Source of the DNA: Veillonella sp. DNF00869
GTDB lineage: Bacteria; Bacillota; Negativicutes; Veillonellales; Veillonellaceae
NCBI RefSeq assembly: GCF_001553345.1
Contig: NZ_KQ960768.1
Location: 83,238 to 147,237 of the forward strand
Reading direction: 5' to 3'
Length of the DNA stretch: 64,000 bases
Positions 44,347 through 52,476 of this stretch are shown in pieces (positions within the stretch are counted from its first letter, which is position 1; each line of letters begins with the position of its first letter). Below the pieces are notes generated by a model, which did not search any database, had not been told where the DNA came from, and saw only the letters and a list, made by a program, of their open reading frames with translations. Made by a program: the position numbers and the translations under genes.

Positions 44347-45632
44347 CCGATTACAACCCCGTCTTTCATTACAACTTGTCCATCTACTACTGTTAATTTT
44401 GCTCTACCAGTGACTGTCATACCATCAAATGGACATGATTTACCACGAGTGTAGAATTTATTTCTATCTACAGTCCAAGTTTCATCTAAAGAAAGGACTG
44501 AGATATCCGCAGGTTTTCCTACTTCAAGTACGCCTCCGTCTACTCCGATTAATTGAGCTGGTTTAGTACTCATTAAATTGATGATTTCATCAATTGTGAG
44601 GATACCTGTTTTTAATACATGTGTAATTACTGCCGCAAAGGATGTTTCCAATCCTGTGAAACCATTTGCTGCACAGCAGAATTCCACATCTTTTTCTTCG
44701 TACGCATGTGGTGCATGGTCCGTAATTATTGCATCAATTGTGCCATCTTGTAATGCTTCTAACAACGCTTGGCGATGATCTTCAGAACGAATTGGTGGAG
44801 CCATTTTAAAGTCTGGATTATAATCTCGTAAATATTCATCTGTGAATACTAAATGTTGGCTTGTTACTTCACAAGTTACTTTGATTCCTTTTGCTTTCGC
44901 ACGGCGTACTTGATCGACAGCTTCTTTTGTACTCACATGTGCAATATGGATATGTCCACCAGTCATTTCTGCTAGCATAATATCACGAGCTACCGCTAAA
45001 TCTTCTGCCACAGCTGGGCGACCTTTTACACCCATTTCATAGGAAACGATACCTTCATGCATGTGACCTTCACAAGTTAAGCTACATTCTTCTGCATGGT
45101 CTACAACCATTTTTCCAAACATGGATGAATATTCTAAAGCACGACGCATGAAAGCAGCACTTTCTACATAATGTCCATCATCGGAGAAACCTACTACACC
45201 AGCTTCTGCCATATCACCCATTTCTGCAAGTTCTTTTCCTTGCAAGCCTTTAGACACAGCGCCCATAAAATCTACTTTTACAACCCCTGTCAATTCCGCT
45301 TGTTTACGCAATCCACGTACTAGTGGAGCGTTATCCACAACAGGGTTTGTATTTGCCATAGTTACAACACGTGTAAATCCACCTGCTGCTGCCGCTTGTG
45401 TACCACTGTGAAAGTCTTCTTTTGCTTCTTGACCTGGCTCACGCAAATGCGTGTGAATGTCAATTAATCCAGGAGCTACGATAAGACCTGTTGCATCGTA
45501 TACCTCTGCTTGATTCGCTTGTAAATTTTGTCCAATTGCTGCAATTACACCATTTTCTACAAGAATATCTGCTACTTCATGTTGTCCTTTTGCCGGGTTA
45601 ACTACCGTACCATTTTTAATCAGCAAGCTCAC
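44343..45632 (-). CDS. pyrC: Dihydroorotase
   Basis: A 429-residue class I dihydroorotase of the amidohydrolase superfamily. The metal-binding DIHTHLREPGQ, the HAEE (VDHAEECS), the HVSTKEAV and the ITDHAPHAYEEKD motifs are all present. The start chosen is GTG at 45632, 8 nt after GGAGG. A GTG 9 nt earlier overlaps that site. It overlaps the pyrB end by 17 nt. Confidence 0.94.
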   Translation of the reverse strand: MSLLIKNGTVVNPAKGQHEVADILVENGVIAAIGQNLQANQAEVYDATGLIVAPGLIDIHTHLREPGQEAKEDFHSGTQAAAAGGFTRVVTMANTNPVVDNAPLVRGLRKQAELTGVVKVDFMGAVSKGLQGKELAEMGDMAEAGVVGFSDDGHYVESAAFMRRALEYSSMFGKMVVDHAEECSLTCEGHMHEGIVSYEMGVKGRPAVAEDLAVARDIMLAEMTGGHIHIAHVSTKEAVDQVRRAKAKGIKVTCEVTSQHLVFTDEYLRDYNPDFKMAPPIRSEDHRQALLEALQDGTIDAIITDHAPHAYEEKDVEFCCAANGFTGLETSFAAVITHVLKTGILTIDEIINLMSTKPAQLIGVDGGVLEVGKPADISVLSLDETWTVDRNKFYTRGKSCPFDGMTVTGRAKLTVVDGQVVMKDGVVIG

Positions 45633-46566
45633 TACCGTCACCTCCGATAATTGTTAAGTATAAAATCGCCATACGGATGGCTACACCATTACGCACCTGT
45701 TCTTGGATTACTGATGCATCACCATACGCCACATCTGGCGCAATTTCAAGACCTCTATTCATTGGTCCTGGGTGCAATACTAATACATCATCTTTTGCAT
45801 TTTCTAACACAGATTTATTAATACCAAAGATACGTGCATATTCACGATTACTTGGGTATAACGCGGAGTGAATCCGTTCTAATTGGATACGCAATACGTT
45901 TACCACATCTGCATCTTTCACAGCTTCACGTACATCATGATGAACTGTAACACCCAATTTTTCTAGTTCTGGGTATACTAACGTACGTGGACCAGCTAGA
46001 TGCACGTCAGCACCCATTGTTTTTAATCCATAAATATTGGAGCGCGCTACACGGCTGTGCATGATATCGCCTATGATAACTACTTTTAAACCTTCTAATG
46101 TAGGTTTATGTTCTAAGATAGAGTACATATCTAATAAGGCTTGTGTTGGATGTTCATGAGCTCCATCTCCAGCATTGATAATAATTGGATCCACACATTT
46201 TGTGGCATATAAAGGAGCTCCTTCTTCACTAGAGCGCATTACGATGGCGTCTGTTCCCATATAAGACATCGTTAATAATGTGTCACGGAAACTTTCCCCT
46301 TTTGCCATAGAGCTACCGCTCTTGGAAATGTTGATGACATCAGCCCCTAAATATTTACCTGCTAACTCAAAAGAACTTCTTGTACGTGTACTATTCTCCA
46401 TAAACAAGTTAATAATAGATTTGCCTTTTAATAATGGATGTTTCTTATTGTCCGATAAAACAATTTTTTTCATTTTTTTAGCTACACGTAAAATGAGTTC
46501 AATTTCTTCTTTTGACCGACCTTGCAGTCCTAATAGGTGCTTACCTTTTAAGCTGATTTCTCCCAT
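45616..46566 (-). CDS. pyrB: Aspartate carbamoyltransferase catalytic subunit
   Basis: A 316-residue enzyme joining carbamoyl phosphate and aspartate. The carbamoyl-phosphate loop FMENSTRTRSSFELA, the SGSSMAKGES loop and HPGPMNRGLEI are present. No pyrI regulatory subunit is adjacent, so it is the Bacillus-like unregulated trimer. ATG at 46566 follows GGAGG by 5 nt; a preceding ATG is only 2 nt from that site. It is the first gene of the operon and lies behind a PyrR-type attenuator. Confidence 0.95.
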   Translation of the reverse strand: MGEISLKGKHLLGLQGRSKEEIELILRVAKKMKKIVLSDNKKHPLLKGKSIINLFMENSTRTRSSFELAGKYLGADVINISKSGSSMAKGESFRDTLLTMSYMGTDAIVMRSSEEGAPLYATKCVDPIIINAGDGAHEHPTQALLDMYSILEHKPTLEGLKVVIIGDIMHSRVARSNIYGLKTMGADVHLAGPRTLVYPELEKLGVTVHHDVREAVKDADVVNVLRIQLERIHSALYPSNREYARIFGINKSVLENAKDDVLVLHPGPMNRGLEIAPDVAYGDASVIQEQVRNGVAIRMAILYLTIIGGDGSELAD

Positions 46567-46599
46567 CATAGCCTCCTTTGTAGTACTTCTATTACACGC

Positions 46600-46630
46600 A
46601 AAAAGACCCCTTGCCGTAAGGCAAGAGGTC
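46600..46630 (-). terminator. pyr attenuator terminator
   Basis: On the minus strand GACCTCTTGCC and GGCAAGGGGTC form an 11-bp stem (one G-U) with a TTAC loop, followed by TTTTT, only about 34 nt before pyrB. It is the off-switch of the leader. Confidence 0.85.
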
Positions 46631-46705
46631 GCATAGTTATAGTGATTCTATTATAGAGTACACCTATAGATTATAGGTAAAGTACTCCTACTACGTTCCC
46701 TTACT

Positions 46706-46719
46706 AGCCTCACAGGACT
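46706..46719 (-). promoter_or_regulatory. PyrR-binding loop in the pyr leader
   Basis: The minus strand reads AGTCCTGTGAGGCT, matching the PyrR-binding consensus ARUCCNGNGAGGYU of Bacillus pyr attenuators. Flanking bases TAGTC and GGCTA form the anti-antiterminator stem with a bulge. A third hairpin (AGTAC...GTACT, 46657-46686) between this and the terminator is a candidate part of the antiterminator. pyrR itself is not in the window. Confidence 0.8.
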
Positions 46720-46780
46720 AATTTAAAAGGTTCAAATTACGCTCTTCGGTCTCTCGTACCGATTCATTAAGCTTATAAGT

Positions 46781-46809
46781 ATTATAAGGCAAGGACGCTT
46801 ATACGTCAA
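46781..46809 (-). promoter_or_regulatory. pyr operon promoter
   Basis: TTGACG (46809-46804) and TATAAT (46786-46781) on the minus strand, 17 nt apart, give a predicted start near 46774 and a leader of about 205 nt. Confidence 0.8.
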
Positions 46810-46868
46810 GAGATTTATTTACATTTTATACTATCTATACACATACTAGCATGTTATCTTCGTAAATG

Positions 46869-46898
46869 GAAAAAACTGCCATTTCTGGCAGTCTTTTT
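46869..46898 (-). terminator. Terminator after the flavodoxin gene
   Basis: ACTGCC (46875-46880) and GGCAGT (46887-46892) with A and T runs outside, just past the end of the flavodoxin gene. Confidence 0.7.
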
Positions 46899-46940
46899 CG
46901 GAGTGTTATTATATTGCAACCTATTACATAGGTAGAAAAC

Positions 46941-47453
46941 TTATAATTTAGCAATAACTTCTTCAACAAATGCTTTTGCATTAGCTAAGTCGTTTTCATC
47001 TGGATGAGATGCAGCTTGTGCATGACGTGCATCACGTTCAGGGCTTTTACCATGGTTATGGCCTTCTGGGAACATTTTGTACATCATTTCGATTACTTTC
47101 GGATCTACTTTACCTTGGCATTTGAAGTAACCTACTGGTGTTTGACCATTTGGTAACAATTTCGCAGCTGCTTCTACAGTTTCTTGTGCATGAGGAGATA
47201 CTGGAGGAACCCCTAAAGTACAGAATAAAGCTACTTTTTCATTTGTGATTTCTTTAAGTACTGCTTGTGCCGCTTTATCAGCGTTACCTTGGTCTGCCCA
47301 GAAACCCATAAATACTACATCGTAAGATGCTAAATCAGCTGGAACTTCTTTCACAGATACACATGGTGTACCAGCAGGCAAAGCACTTGCCATAGCTTCT
47401 GCTACTAATTTTGTATTGCCTGTACGGCTTGAGTAAACTACGATTGCTTTCAT
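46941..47453 (-). CDS. Flavodoxin-family protein next to HutW-like enzyme
   Basis: A 170-residue flavodoxin with the FMN phosphate loop VVYSSRTGNTKLVAEAM at residues 5-21, the VFMGFWADQGNADKAA loop, and ALFCTLGVPPVSPHA. A C-terminal extension of about 45 residues is His-rich (EGHNHGKSPERDARHAQAASHP). In Fusobacterium a flavodoxin (HmuF) is encoded with the heme-degrading radical SAM enzyme HmuW, so electron delivery for anaerobic heme breakdown is a fair inference. It is separated from the hutW-like gene by 318 bases that hold several hairpins, so it may be regulated on its own. Confidence 0.82.
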   Translation of the reverse strand: MKAIVVYSSRTGNTKLVAEAMASALPAGTPCVSVKEVPADLASYDVVFMGFWADQGNADKAAQAVLKEITNEKVALFCTLGVPPVSPHAQETVEAAAKLLPNGQTPVGYFKCQGKVDPKVIEMMYKMFPEGHNHGKSPERDARHAQAASHPDENDLANAKAFVEEVIAKL

Positions 47454-47771
47454 TCATTTTCCACACTTCTAGGAAGTGCGCTCCTTTTACATAACATATA
47501 AATACTATAAATAGTATATCATTATTTTTGTATCTAACATTGTAGCCTAAGGCACAATGTTCATTTATCAGATATACATCCGCAGGCATTGCCTGCGGAT
47601 ACTGCACTCTCATTACTGAAGTGATTTTAAACGTACTATAGTATGATGCAGCCTACCAACTTTGACCTGGTATACCTGATTCCACTCTATGAGTGGCTAT
47701 AGAACTATTACAGGAAACTATATTGTTTGGTTTGGTAAGGTGTGTAGGAGTTCACCTGTAATAGATACTAC
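47454..47771 (-). promoter_or_regulatory. Structured region between hutW-like and flavodoxin genes
   Basis: No gene is supported here. Stems seen: CTATTACAGG (47705-47714) with CCTGTAATAG (47755-47764); CCACTC/GAGTGG (47682-47687, 47691-47696); ATCCGCAGGC (47578-47587) with GCCTGCGGAT (47591-47600); AACATTGT (47536-47543) with ACAATGTT (47554-47561); a palindrome with ATACTAT/ATAGTAT arms at 47502-47517; and CACTTC (47464-47469) with GAAGTG (47473-47478). The last hairpin lies between the AAGGAG (minus strand, 47486-47481) and the flavodoxin ATG. It may hold the hutW terminator plus a 5' regulatory leader; it does not match a riboswitch consensus I know. Confidence 0.5.
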
Positions 47772-49439
47772 CTAAATATTTTTCTTAAATGGACTATGTC
47801 CTACTGTGCCATGAGCACGTGTAGTTTCCATATCTGTAGGATGCCCTTTTGGAATGCCCGCTGGATGTCCACCTGCTCCATGTGGATGCTTAGGTACACC
47901 TGCTGGATGTCCTCCCATTGGTACTCCTTCTGGATGTCCTTTTGGAACACCTGCTGGATGACCGCCTGCTCCCTGTGGATGTTTCGCCACACCTTCAGGA
48001 TGACCACCACCTACATGTGGATGATCTTTTGGTCTACCACCATGGTTTTGAGCCGCAATATTTTCATGTAACAATGTGCTTTCACCCGTTAAGATGTACT
48101 GAACACATTCAATAACGGTTTGTGTAATATTGACATTCCAGAATCCACCAGCCGTTGTTAAGCGATATAATACGCCATTATATTCCATCAAACCACGAGT
48201 TACCCAAGTATCAAGCAACCAACGTAAGTCCTCTAATTTTGCATCCATTTCGATCAAAGTGTCTAGATTTAAAACACCTCGTTCCAAGGAACTGATTACA
48301 TAATTAGAGAATTCTTGTAGTTCAGATTGTTTCATGAGAACCATAAATGGTTTTTTACCTTCTTCTACAAGAGCCTCATATGGAGGCAATACACGGTGTA
48401 ACATTGTCATATATCCACCTAAATTACCACCAGCACCACAACCAAATGGATACATTGGGTATCCGGCTTTCGCCATAGTGTTGTACATAGAGCGTTCACG
48501 CGGTGCACGACTCCAATGAGCTGCACTTAAACGTGTAAAATCACGTTTCATCAAGTATTTTACAGCTGCCTCATACATTAATGCTTGTTCTTTAGTGGTA
48601 GCTGCTGGGCTTACTTTACCGCGTTCAATTAAGCTTTGTAAATCACTATTTTCAAACACATTTAATTGATATAGGTCCATACCATCTGCTGCAGATTGTT
48701 CAAGAATTTTTAAGTCTTCCATCCATACATCCATCGTTTGATCTGGTAAACCGTAGATTAAATCCACAATTACAGAACATTGTTGGTATGCTTTTAATTG
48801 TTCTAATCGAGACAACACTGTATCTTGATCATCTAAACGTCCCAATTGACGTCGTACGTGAGTATGGAAAGACTGTACCCCTAAGGACATACGGTTGACA
48901 CCATGGCTCATCCATACATCCATTTTTTCAGGCACCAAGTCGTGAATACGACCTTCTAATGTCAACTCATAGTCATTGGCCAACGGGAAATATTCTTGGA
49001 TGGCAGACAACATGCGTTTTGCATTATTAGCAGATAATGATGTTGGCGTACCACCACCAATAAAGATAGTGTGAATCAAACCATCACGGAACCGTGGTTG
49101 ATCGGCAGCCATTTGCATTTCTTTCAATAACATATCTACATATTTATCTTCTGCATCTTGATTCGTAGCATGTTGATAGAATCCGCAGTAAGTACATTTA
49201 GTTTGACAGAATGGAATATGAATATATGCCGTTTGCATTTGCCCTGGAACAGGCGGTTGGTGCATTAATTCATTCCATACACGTTGTGCCTCATCCTTTT
49301 CTAAAGGACGACCACTTAGACCAGCATGTACTGCACGTTTGCTTGTAAAAGCATGTGTCAACGGCGTTGCTGTATCAAAACCAAGTTGAATATTACGTTG
49401 TTCCTCCGACATGGAGTCAAATAAAGTTTTTAAATCCAT
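47772..49439 (-). CDS. HutW/HmuW-type radical SAM heme-utilisation enzyme with His-rich tail
   Basis: A 555-residue radical SAM protein of the HemN/HutW group. The [4Fe-4S] motif is IPFCQTKCTYCGF with Cys78, Cys82 and Cys85, followed by FIGGGTPTSLS. Members in Vibrio (HutW), E. coli O157 (ChuW) and Fusobacterium (HmuW) open the heme ring anaerobically and release iron; classic HemN instead makes protoporphyrinogen. The neighbours exbB-exbD-tonB and a flavodoxin favour the heme-utilisation role. Residues 465-555 are an unusual tail rich in His, Gly and Pro (14 His in 91), containing a duplicated 18-residue unit. AGGAGG precedes the ATG. Confidence 0.88.
   Translation of the reverse strand: MDLKTLFDSMSEEQRNIQLGFDTATPLTHAFTSKRAVHAGLSGRPLEKDEAQRVWNELMHQPPVPGQMQTAYIHIPFCQTKCTYCGFYQHATNQDAEDKYVDMLLKEMQMAADQPRFRDGLIHTIFIGGGTPTSLSANNAKRMLSAIQEYFPLANDYELTLEGRIHDLVPEKMDVWMSHGVNRMSLGVQSFHTHVRRQLGRLDDQDTVLSRLEQLKAYQQCSVIVDLIYGLPDQTMDVWMEDLKILEQSAADGMDLYQLNVFENSDLQSLIERGKVSPAATTKEQALMYEAAVKYLMKRDFTRLSAAHWSRAPRERSMYNTMAKAGYPMYPFGCGAGGNLGGYMTMLHRVLPPYEALVEEGKKPFMVLMKQSELQEFSNYVISSLERGVLNLDTLIEMDAKLEDLRWLLDTWVTRGLMEYNGVLYRLTTAGGFWNVNITQTVIECVQYILTGESTLLHENIAAQNHGGRPKDHPHVGGGHPEGVAKHPQGAGGHPAGVPKGHPEGVPMGGHPAGVPKHPHGAGGHPAGIPKGHPTDMETTRAHGTVGHSPFKKNI
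47838..47984 (-). repeat. Duplicated 54-bp coding repeat in the hutW-like tail
   Basis: Bases 47931-47984 encode KHPQGAGGHPAGVPKGHP and 47838-47891 encode KHPHGAGGHPAGIPKGHP, 16 of 18 residues identical with a 31-residue period. Smaller GHPxGV units fill the space between. The DNA copies are also clearly similar, so it arose by tandem duplication. Confidence 0.85.
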
Positions 49440-49472
49440 AATTCCTCCTGAATTATTTCTTGTGCCTTTGCA

Positions 49473-50246
49473 CTAGTCACCATTCAAAGTGTAGTACACA
49501 GTGAATGTATTTGATACTGATGAGCCACTACCATTTGGATAATTGCCTATGCCATAGACAACATCTTGGGTATGACTGTTTAAAATACCAGGTCCTCCAC
49601 CTGCCGAAACAGAGGCTATATTACCGCTCGCATCAATGGTTACGCTAACTGTAACACTACCTTGTAAGTTACGTTTTACTGCCATTGCAGGGTACGTACC
49701 TTGTGCTTGGGCTTGTACAGTAGCCACAAATCCTGCCCAGTCAAACGGTGCATTACCAGATGTAGTACCTACACCATCTCCATTACCTCCGCCACTGCCA
49801 GAGCCAGATCCACCACCGCTACCAGAGCCGTTACCGCTACCATCGCCAGTACCGTTTCCTGTTCCGTTACCGCCACCAGATCCACCACCAGTACCTTGGT
49901 TTGTAGATGTTCCATCACTTGCACCTGTAGCTGCGTTGGTAGATGTTGGCACATTCACAGCATCATCAACTGGCACTGGAGATGATAAACTTTGTTGCGC
50001 TGCTTGTACTTTAGCTTGTACAACTTCTTGTGAAAGTGGTTGAGGGAAAGATACCCCGCCGCCACCGCCACCGCCACCTGCGGATGCTTTTAAATCGTCG
50101 GAAATAGACATGTCAATTTCAAAAGCATTTTCGGTTTGTTTATGCTCTACTACGGATACTAAAGCAATACCTAACACAACAGCTAGGACAATGTGGATTA
50201 CAACAGAGATTATGTAGGATTTTTTCCAGGAAATATATTGTTCCAT
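49473..50246 (-). CDS. tonB: TonB-like energy transducer with glycine-rich linker
   Basis: A 257-residue protein: one N-terminal membrane helix (about 11-31), an exported middle, and a C-terminal TonB/TolA-like domain of about 90 residues (PFDWAGFVATVQAQAQGTYPAMAVKRNLQGSVTVSVTID). The spacer is not the usual Pro-Lys/Pro-Glu rod but a Gly/Ser/Asn/Asp-rich run of about 45 residues, plus a GGGGGGG run near residue 57. It follows exbD by 12 nt. The role is to couple the proton gradient to outer-membrane heme or iron receptors; no receptor gene is in the window. Confidence 0.85.
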   Translation of the reverse strand: MEQYISWKKSYIISVVIHIVLAVVLGIALVSVVEHKQTENAFEIDMSISDDLKASAGGGGGGGGVSFPQPLSQEVVQAKVQAAQQSLSSPVPVDDAVNVPTSTNAATGASDGTSTNQGTGGGSGGGNGTGNGTGDGSGNGSGSGGGSGSGSGGGNGDGVGTTSGNAPFDWAGFVATVQAQAQGTYPAMAVKRNLQGSVTVSVTIDASGNIASVSAGGGPGILNSHTQDVVYGIGNYPNGSGSSVSNTFTVYYTLNGD

Positions 50247-50258
50247 GTGTCATCCTTT

Positions 50259-50654
50259 CTAGCTAGCAGCAATTGAGAACTTCTTAACCCCAATCGTTTT
50301 TAGCATATCCATAATGGCAACCACGAATCCATGTTGCGTATTTTTATCTGCTTGTAATAGTACCGCTGTATTTGGATTTTCTCCAATTTTGCTTGTAATA
50401 TAGTTACGAGCTTCATCGATACTATATGGTTTAGAGTCAATCAAGATATGTCCTTCTTTATCCAATGTAAGAATGATAGGACTTTGTTTGACTTGTGTTG
50501 CTGATTGTGCTTGCGGTAATTGTACACCCAAGGACTTTTGTGCCACCGTTTCAATACTGTTCATCATGAAGAAAACCAGTAAGAAGAAAATGATATCGAT
50601 CATTGGCACAATCATGAACTCAGGTTTCATTTTCAATCGACTATTTTGAAACAT
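50259..50654 (-). CDS. exbD: Biopolymer transporter ExbD
   Basis: A 131-residue ExbD/TolR protein with one membrane helix (about 15-35) holding the proton-relay Asp in VPMIDIIFFLLVFFMM. A periplasmic domain ends TIGVKKFSIAAS. ATG at 50654 follows GGAG by 8 nt, and the gene overlaps exbB by 14 nt. With ExbB it forms the stator that energises TonB. Confidence 0.93.
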   Translation of the reverse strand: MFQNSRLKMKPEFMIVPMIDIIFFLLVFFMMNSIETVAQKSLGVQLPQAQSATQVKQSPIILTLDKEGHILIDSKPYSIDEARNYITSKIGENPNTAVLLQADKNTQHGFVVAIMDMLKTIGVKKFSIAAS

Positions 50655-51276
50655 GAGAATCACTCCATTGTTCTTTCATACCATTTAATAATACTACAGA
50701 TAAAGTTTCTGTATCATTGATAATTGCATCCATACGATGACTGAAGTATGTGTACACACAGAATGATAAAATAGCCACTAACAAACCAGTAGCTGTGGCA
50801 ATCAAGGCTTCACCAACGCCGCCAGAAATAGCGGATGCACCAGCACCATTATCCAATACACTGAACGTGCCAATCATACCAGATACTGTACCTAATAAAC
50901 CTAATAATGGAGAAATTGTTACGATAGCGCTCAAGTAATCTAAGTGAATTTTTAAATGAGAGGCTTCAATCATCATTTGTTCGGAAAACGCATTTTTCAT
51001 ACTTGTTTCGTTTTTGGAGTATGTTAATCCTGCATTCAAGATACGACCAGTTGCCGTTTGATTTGCCTCACATAACTCTTTCGCTTTCTTCCAATCATTA
51101 TCTTTTATTGCAAAATACACATCATGACTAAATTCCTTTAGCAATGCAGTATTAGCTTTGAAATACGTATAACGCTCAATTCCAATTGCGATCACAATGA
51201 TTGACAAAATAACCAATGGATACATTACTAATCCACCGCTGTTAAATAAATGTACAATGTATAAAAGGCTGTCCAT
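50641..51276 (-). CDS. exbB: Biopolymer transporter ExbB (MotA/TolQ/ExbB family)
   Basis: A 211-residue inner-membrane protein with three helices (about 12-32, 110-135, 150-180). The segments ISPLLGLLGTVSGMIGTF and GVGEALIATATGLLVAI are the family's conserved pore-lining helices. It is the first gene of exbB-exbD-tonB-hutW-like, and GGAGG precedes the ATG. The upstream region has a Fur-like box, so iron limitation is the probable signal. Confidence 0.94.
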   Translation of the reverse strand: MDSLLYIVHLFNSGGLVMYPLVILSIIVIAIGIERYTYFKANTALLKEFSHDVYFAIKDNDWKKAKELCEANQTATGRILNAGLTYSKNETSMKNAFSEQMMIEASHLKIHLDYLSAIVTISPLLGLLGTVSGMIGTFSVLDNGAGASAISGGVGEALIATATGLLVAILSFCVYTYFSHRMDAIINDTETLSVVLLNGMKEQWSDSHVSK

Positions 51277-51300
51277 ATTATTACCTCCATTAAAAAAATA

Positions 51301-51350
51301 TGATAATTTTTATCAGCTTATACTTATAATATCAAATTTAATAATTTCAA
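51301..51350 (-). promoter_or_regulatory. Fur-like box and promoter of exbB operon
   Basis: TGATAATTTTTATCA at 51301-51315 matches the Fur 7-1-7 consensus TGATAATNATTATCA at 13 of 14 defined positions. A possible promoter on the minus strand is TTGAAA (51350-51345) and TATAAG (51328-51323), 16 nt apart, placing the box around the transcription start. Confidence 0.65.
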
Positions 51351-51368
51351 ATCTACTCTAAATAGCTT

Positions 51369-52370
51369 CTACTTAATCCATTCCGACATTTTATTTATTT
51401 TCCTATATTCACTAGGTTTATGTCCCATAATAACCCGAAATGCTTCTGCAAACTTACTAGCATTTTCATAGCCATATCGGTTAGCTATGCTGAGAATACT
51501 ATCATCCGTATTAGTTAAATCCTTTGCCGCCTCCTTTATCCGCATATGCTTAATATATTGATGAATGCTACTACCATAAATCCCTTTGAAACATTTTTTC
51601 AATGCTGTCGGTGCTAATCCATATGCTTTTGCCAATTCTTCAATAGTCGGTTTTTTGTGCAAATTTTTCATCAAAAATTCGTGCATACGTTTCACACTTT
51701 CCACATGTTTTCGTTCAAAATATGGCATACAGCAATCATCATCTGATGCGATGGTGCTTAATAACAATATGATTTCCATACATTTCAATTGAAATAACTG
51801 TGGCATCACTTCATCGGGAAGATCATATAAACTTTTAAAAATGTCACTAAGTTTAGATTCTCTACGACATACAAACCCAAATTCAAAATCCTGACAAAAG
51901 CGATTACATATGTCACGAAGATCAATCCGATCATGTCCTACGAACTTATTCACCATCTCTTGGGCCTTGGGGATATAAATAGATAAATTGATACCTTTAT
52001 AATAAGAGGTAGGAAACTTTGTAGAGTGCACATAGCTAGGTGACTCTTTCCACCCTACAGAAATATCGTTTTCATCCATATATAATACTTTTCCATTATC
52101 AAAGGCGCACTCAATACGCCCTTCTTTGCAATAATGGATTTCAAACATACCATCTAAGGGTTTTGCACGGTGACGGATTTCTTTCATGGTCACCTCTTGG
52201 AACGTCAATTCTACTCCACCGAATACAGGATAACTATACATCTTTGCCTTACCTCGAGGCGTATTCATCTCATAAATGGTGCCATGTTCCACCTCGGTGG
52301 CAGACAACATGTCTATATCCATTACTTTAGGTTTGAACTTTTCTATTTTTTTCATACAATTTTGATTCAT
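51369..52370 (-). CDS. AraC-family transcriptional regulator (PchR-like)
   Basis: A 333-residue regulator. The N-terminal 200 residues are a ligand-sensing domain (FEIHYCKEGRIECAFDNGKVLYMDENDISVGWKES). The C-terminal about 100 residues hold two helix-turn-helix motifs, PTIEELAKAYGLAPTALKKCFK and DSILSIANRYGYENASKFAEAF, ending HKPSEYRK. Similar PchR/AlcR-type proteins activate siderophore or heme uptake genes on binding the iron ligand; here the exbB operon directly downstream on the same strand is the natural target. The ATG at 52370 has AGGAGG 3 nt upstream. The frame is open for a further 126 nt, but no ribosome binding site lies there. Confidence 0.88.
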   Translation of the reverse strand: MNQNCMKKIEKFKPKVMDIDMLSATEVEHGTIYEMNTPRGKAKMYSYPVFGGVELTFQEVTMKEIRHRAKPLDGMFEIHYCKEGRIECAFDNGKVLYMDENDISVGWKESPSYVHSTKFPTSYYKGINLSIYIPKAQEMVNKFVGHDRIDLRDICNRFCQDFEFGFVCRRESKLSDIFKSLYDLPDEVMPQLFQLKCMEIILLLSTIASDDDCCMPYFERKHVESVKRMHEFLMKNLHKKPTIEELAKAYGLAPTALKKCFKGIYGSSIHQYIKHMRIKEAAKDLTNTDDSILSIANRYGYENASKFAEAFRVIMGHKPSEYRKINKMSEWIK

Positions 52371-52382
52371 GCTCCTCCTTTC

Positions 52383-52423
52383 AAAAAAGCCCATTTGCTG
52401 TCTCATACGACTAACAAATGGGC
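52383..52423 (-). terminator. Attenuator-like hairpin in the araC leader
   Basis: On the minus strand GCCCATTTG (52423-52415) and CAAATGGGC (52397-52389) form a perfect 9-bp stem with a 17-nt loop, followed directly by six T (52388-52383). The AGGAGG of the regulator gene begins a few bases later. The leader starts near 52470, so this is an intrinsic terminator inside the 5' leader. Confidence 0.75.
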
Positions 52424-52476
52424 CTCTTTGCCGAACTACATCGCCTACTTTAATCTGAGTATCATTTCTATTACTC

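Noticed and set aside
47335..47613. A 92-codon open frame overlapping the flavodoxin gene
   Set aside because: It overlaps the conserved flavodoxin N-terminus in another frame, lacks a family signature and crosses several hairpins.
47454..47771. A cobalamin or FMN riboswitch before the flavodoxin gene
   Set aside because: The region is structured, but the conserved boxes of those riboswitches (for example the B12 box or the FMN AGGGT segments) are not present.
47796..48115. Plus-strand open frames rich in Cys, Met and Trp opposite the hutW-like tail
   Set aside because: They are the antisense reading of the repeated His/Gly/Pro codons; no ribosome binding site or family match supports them.
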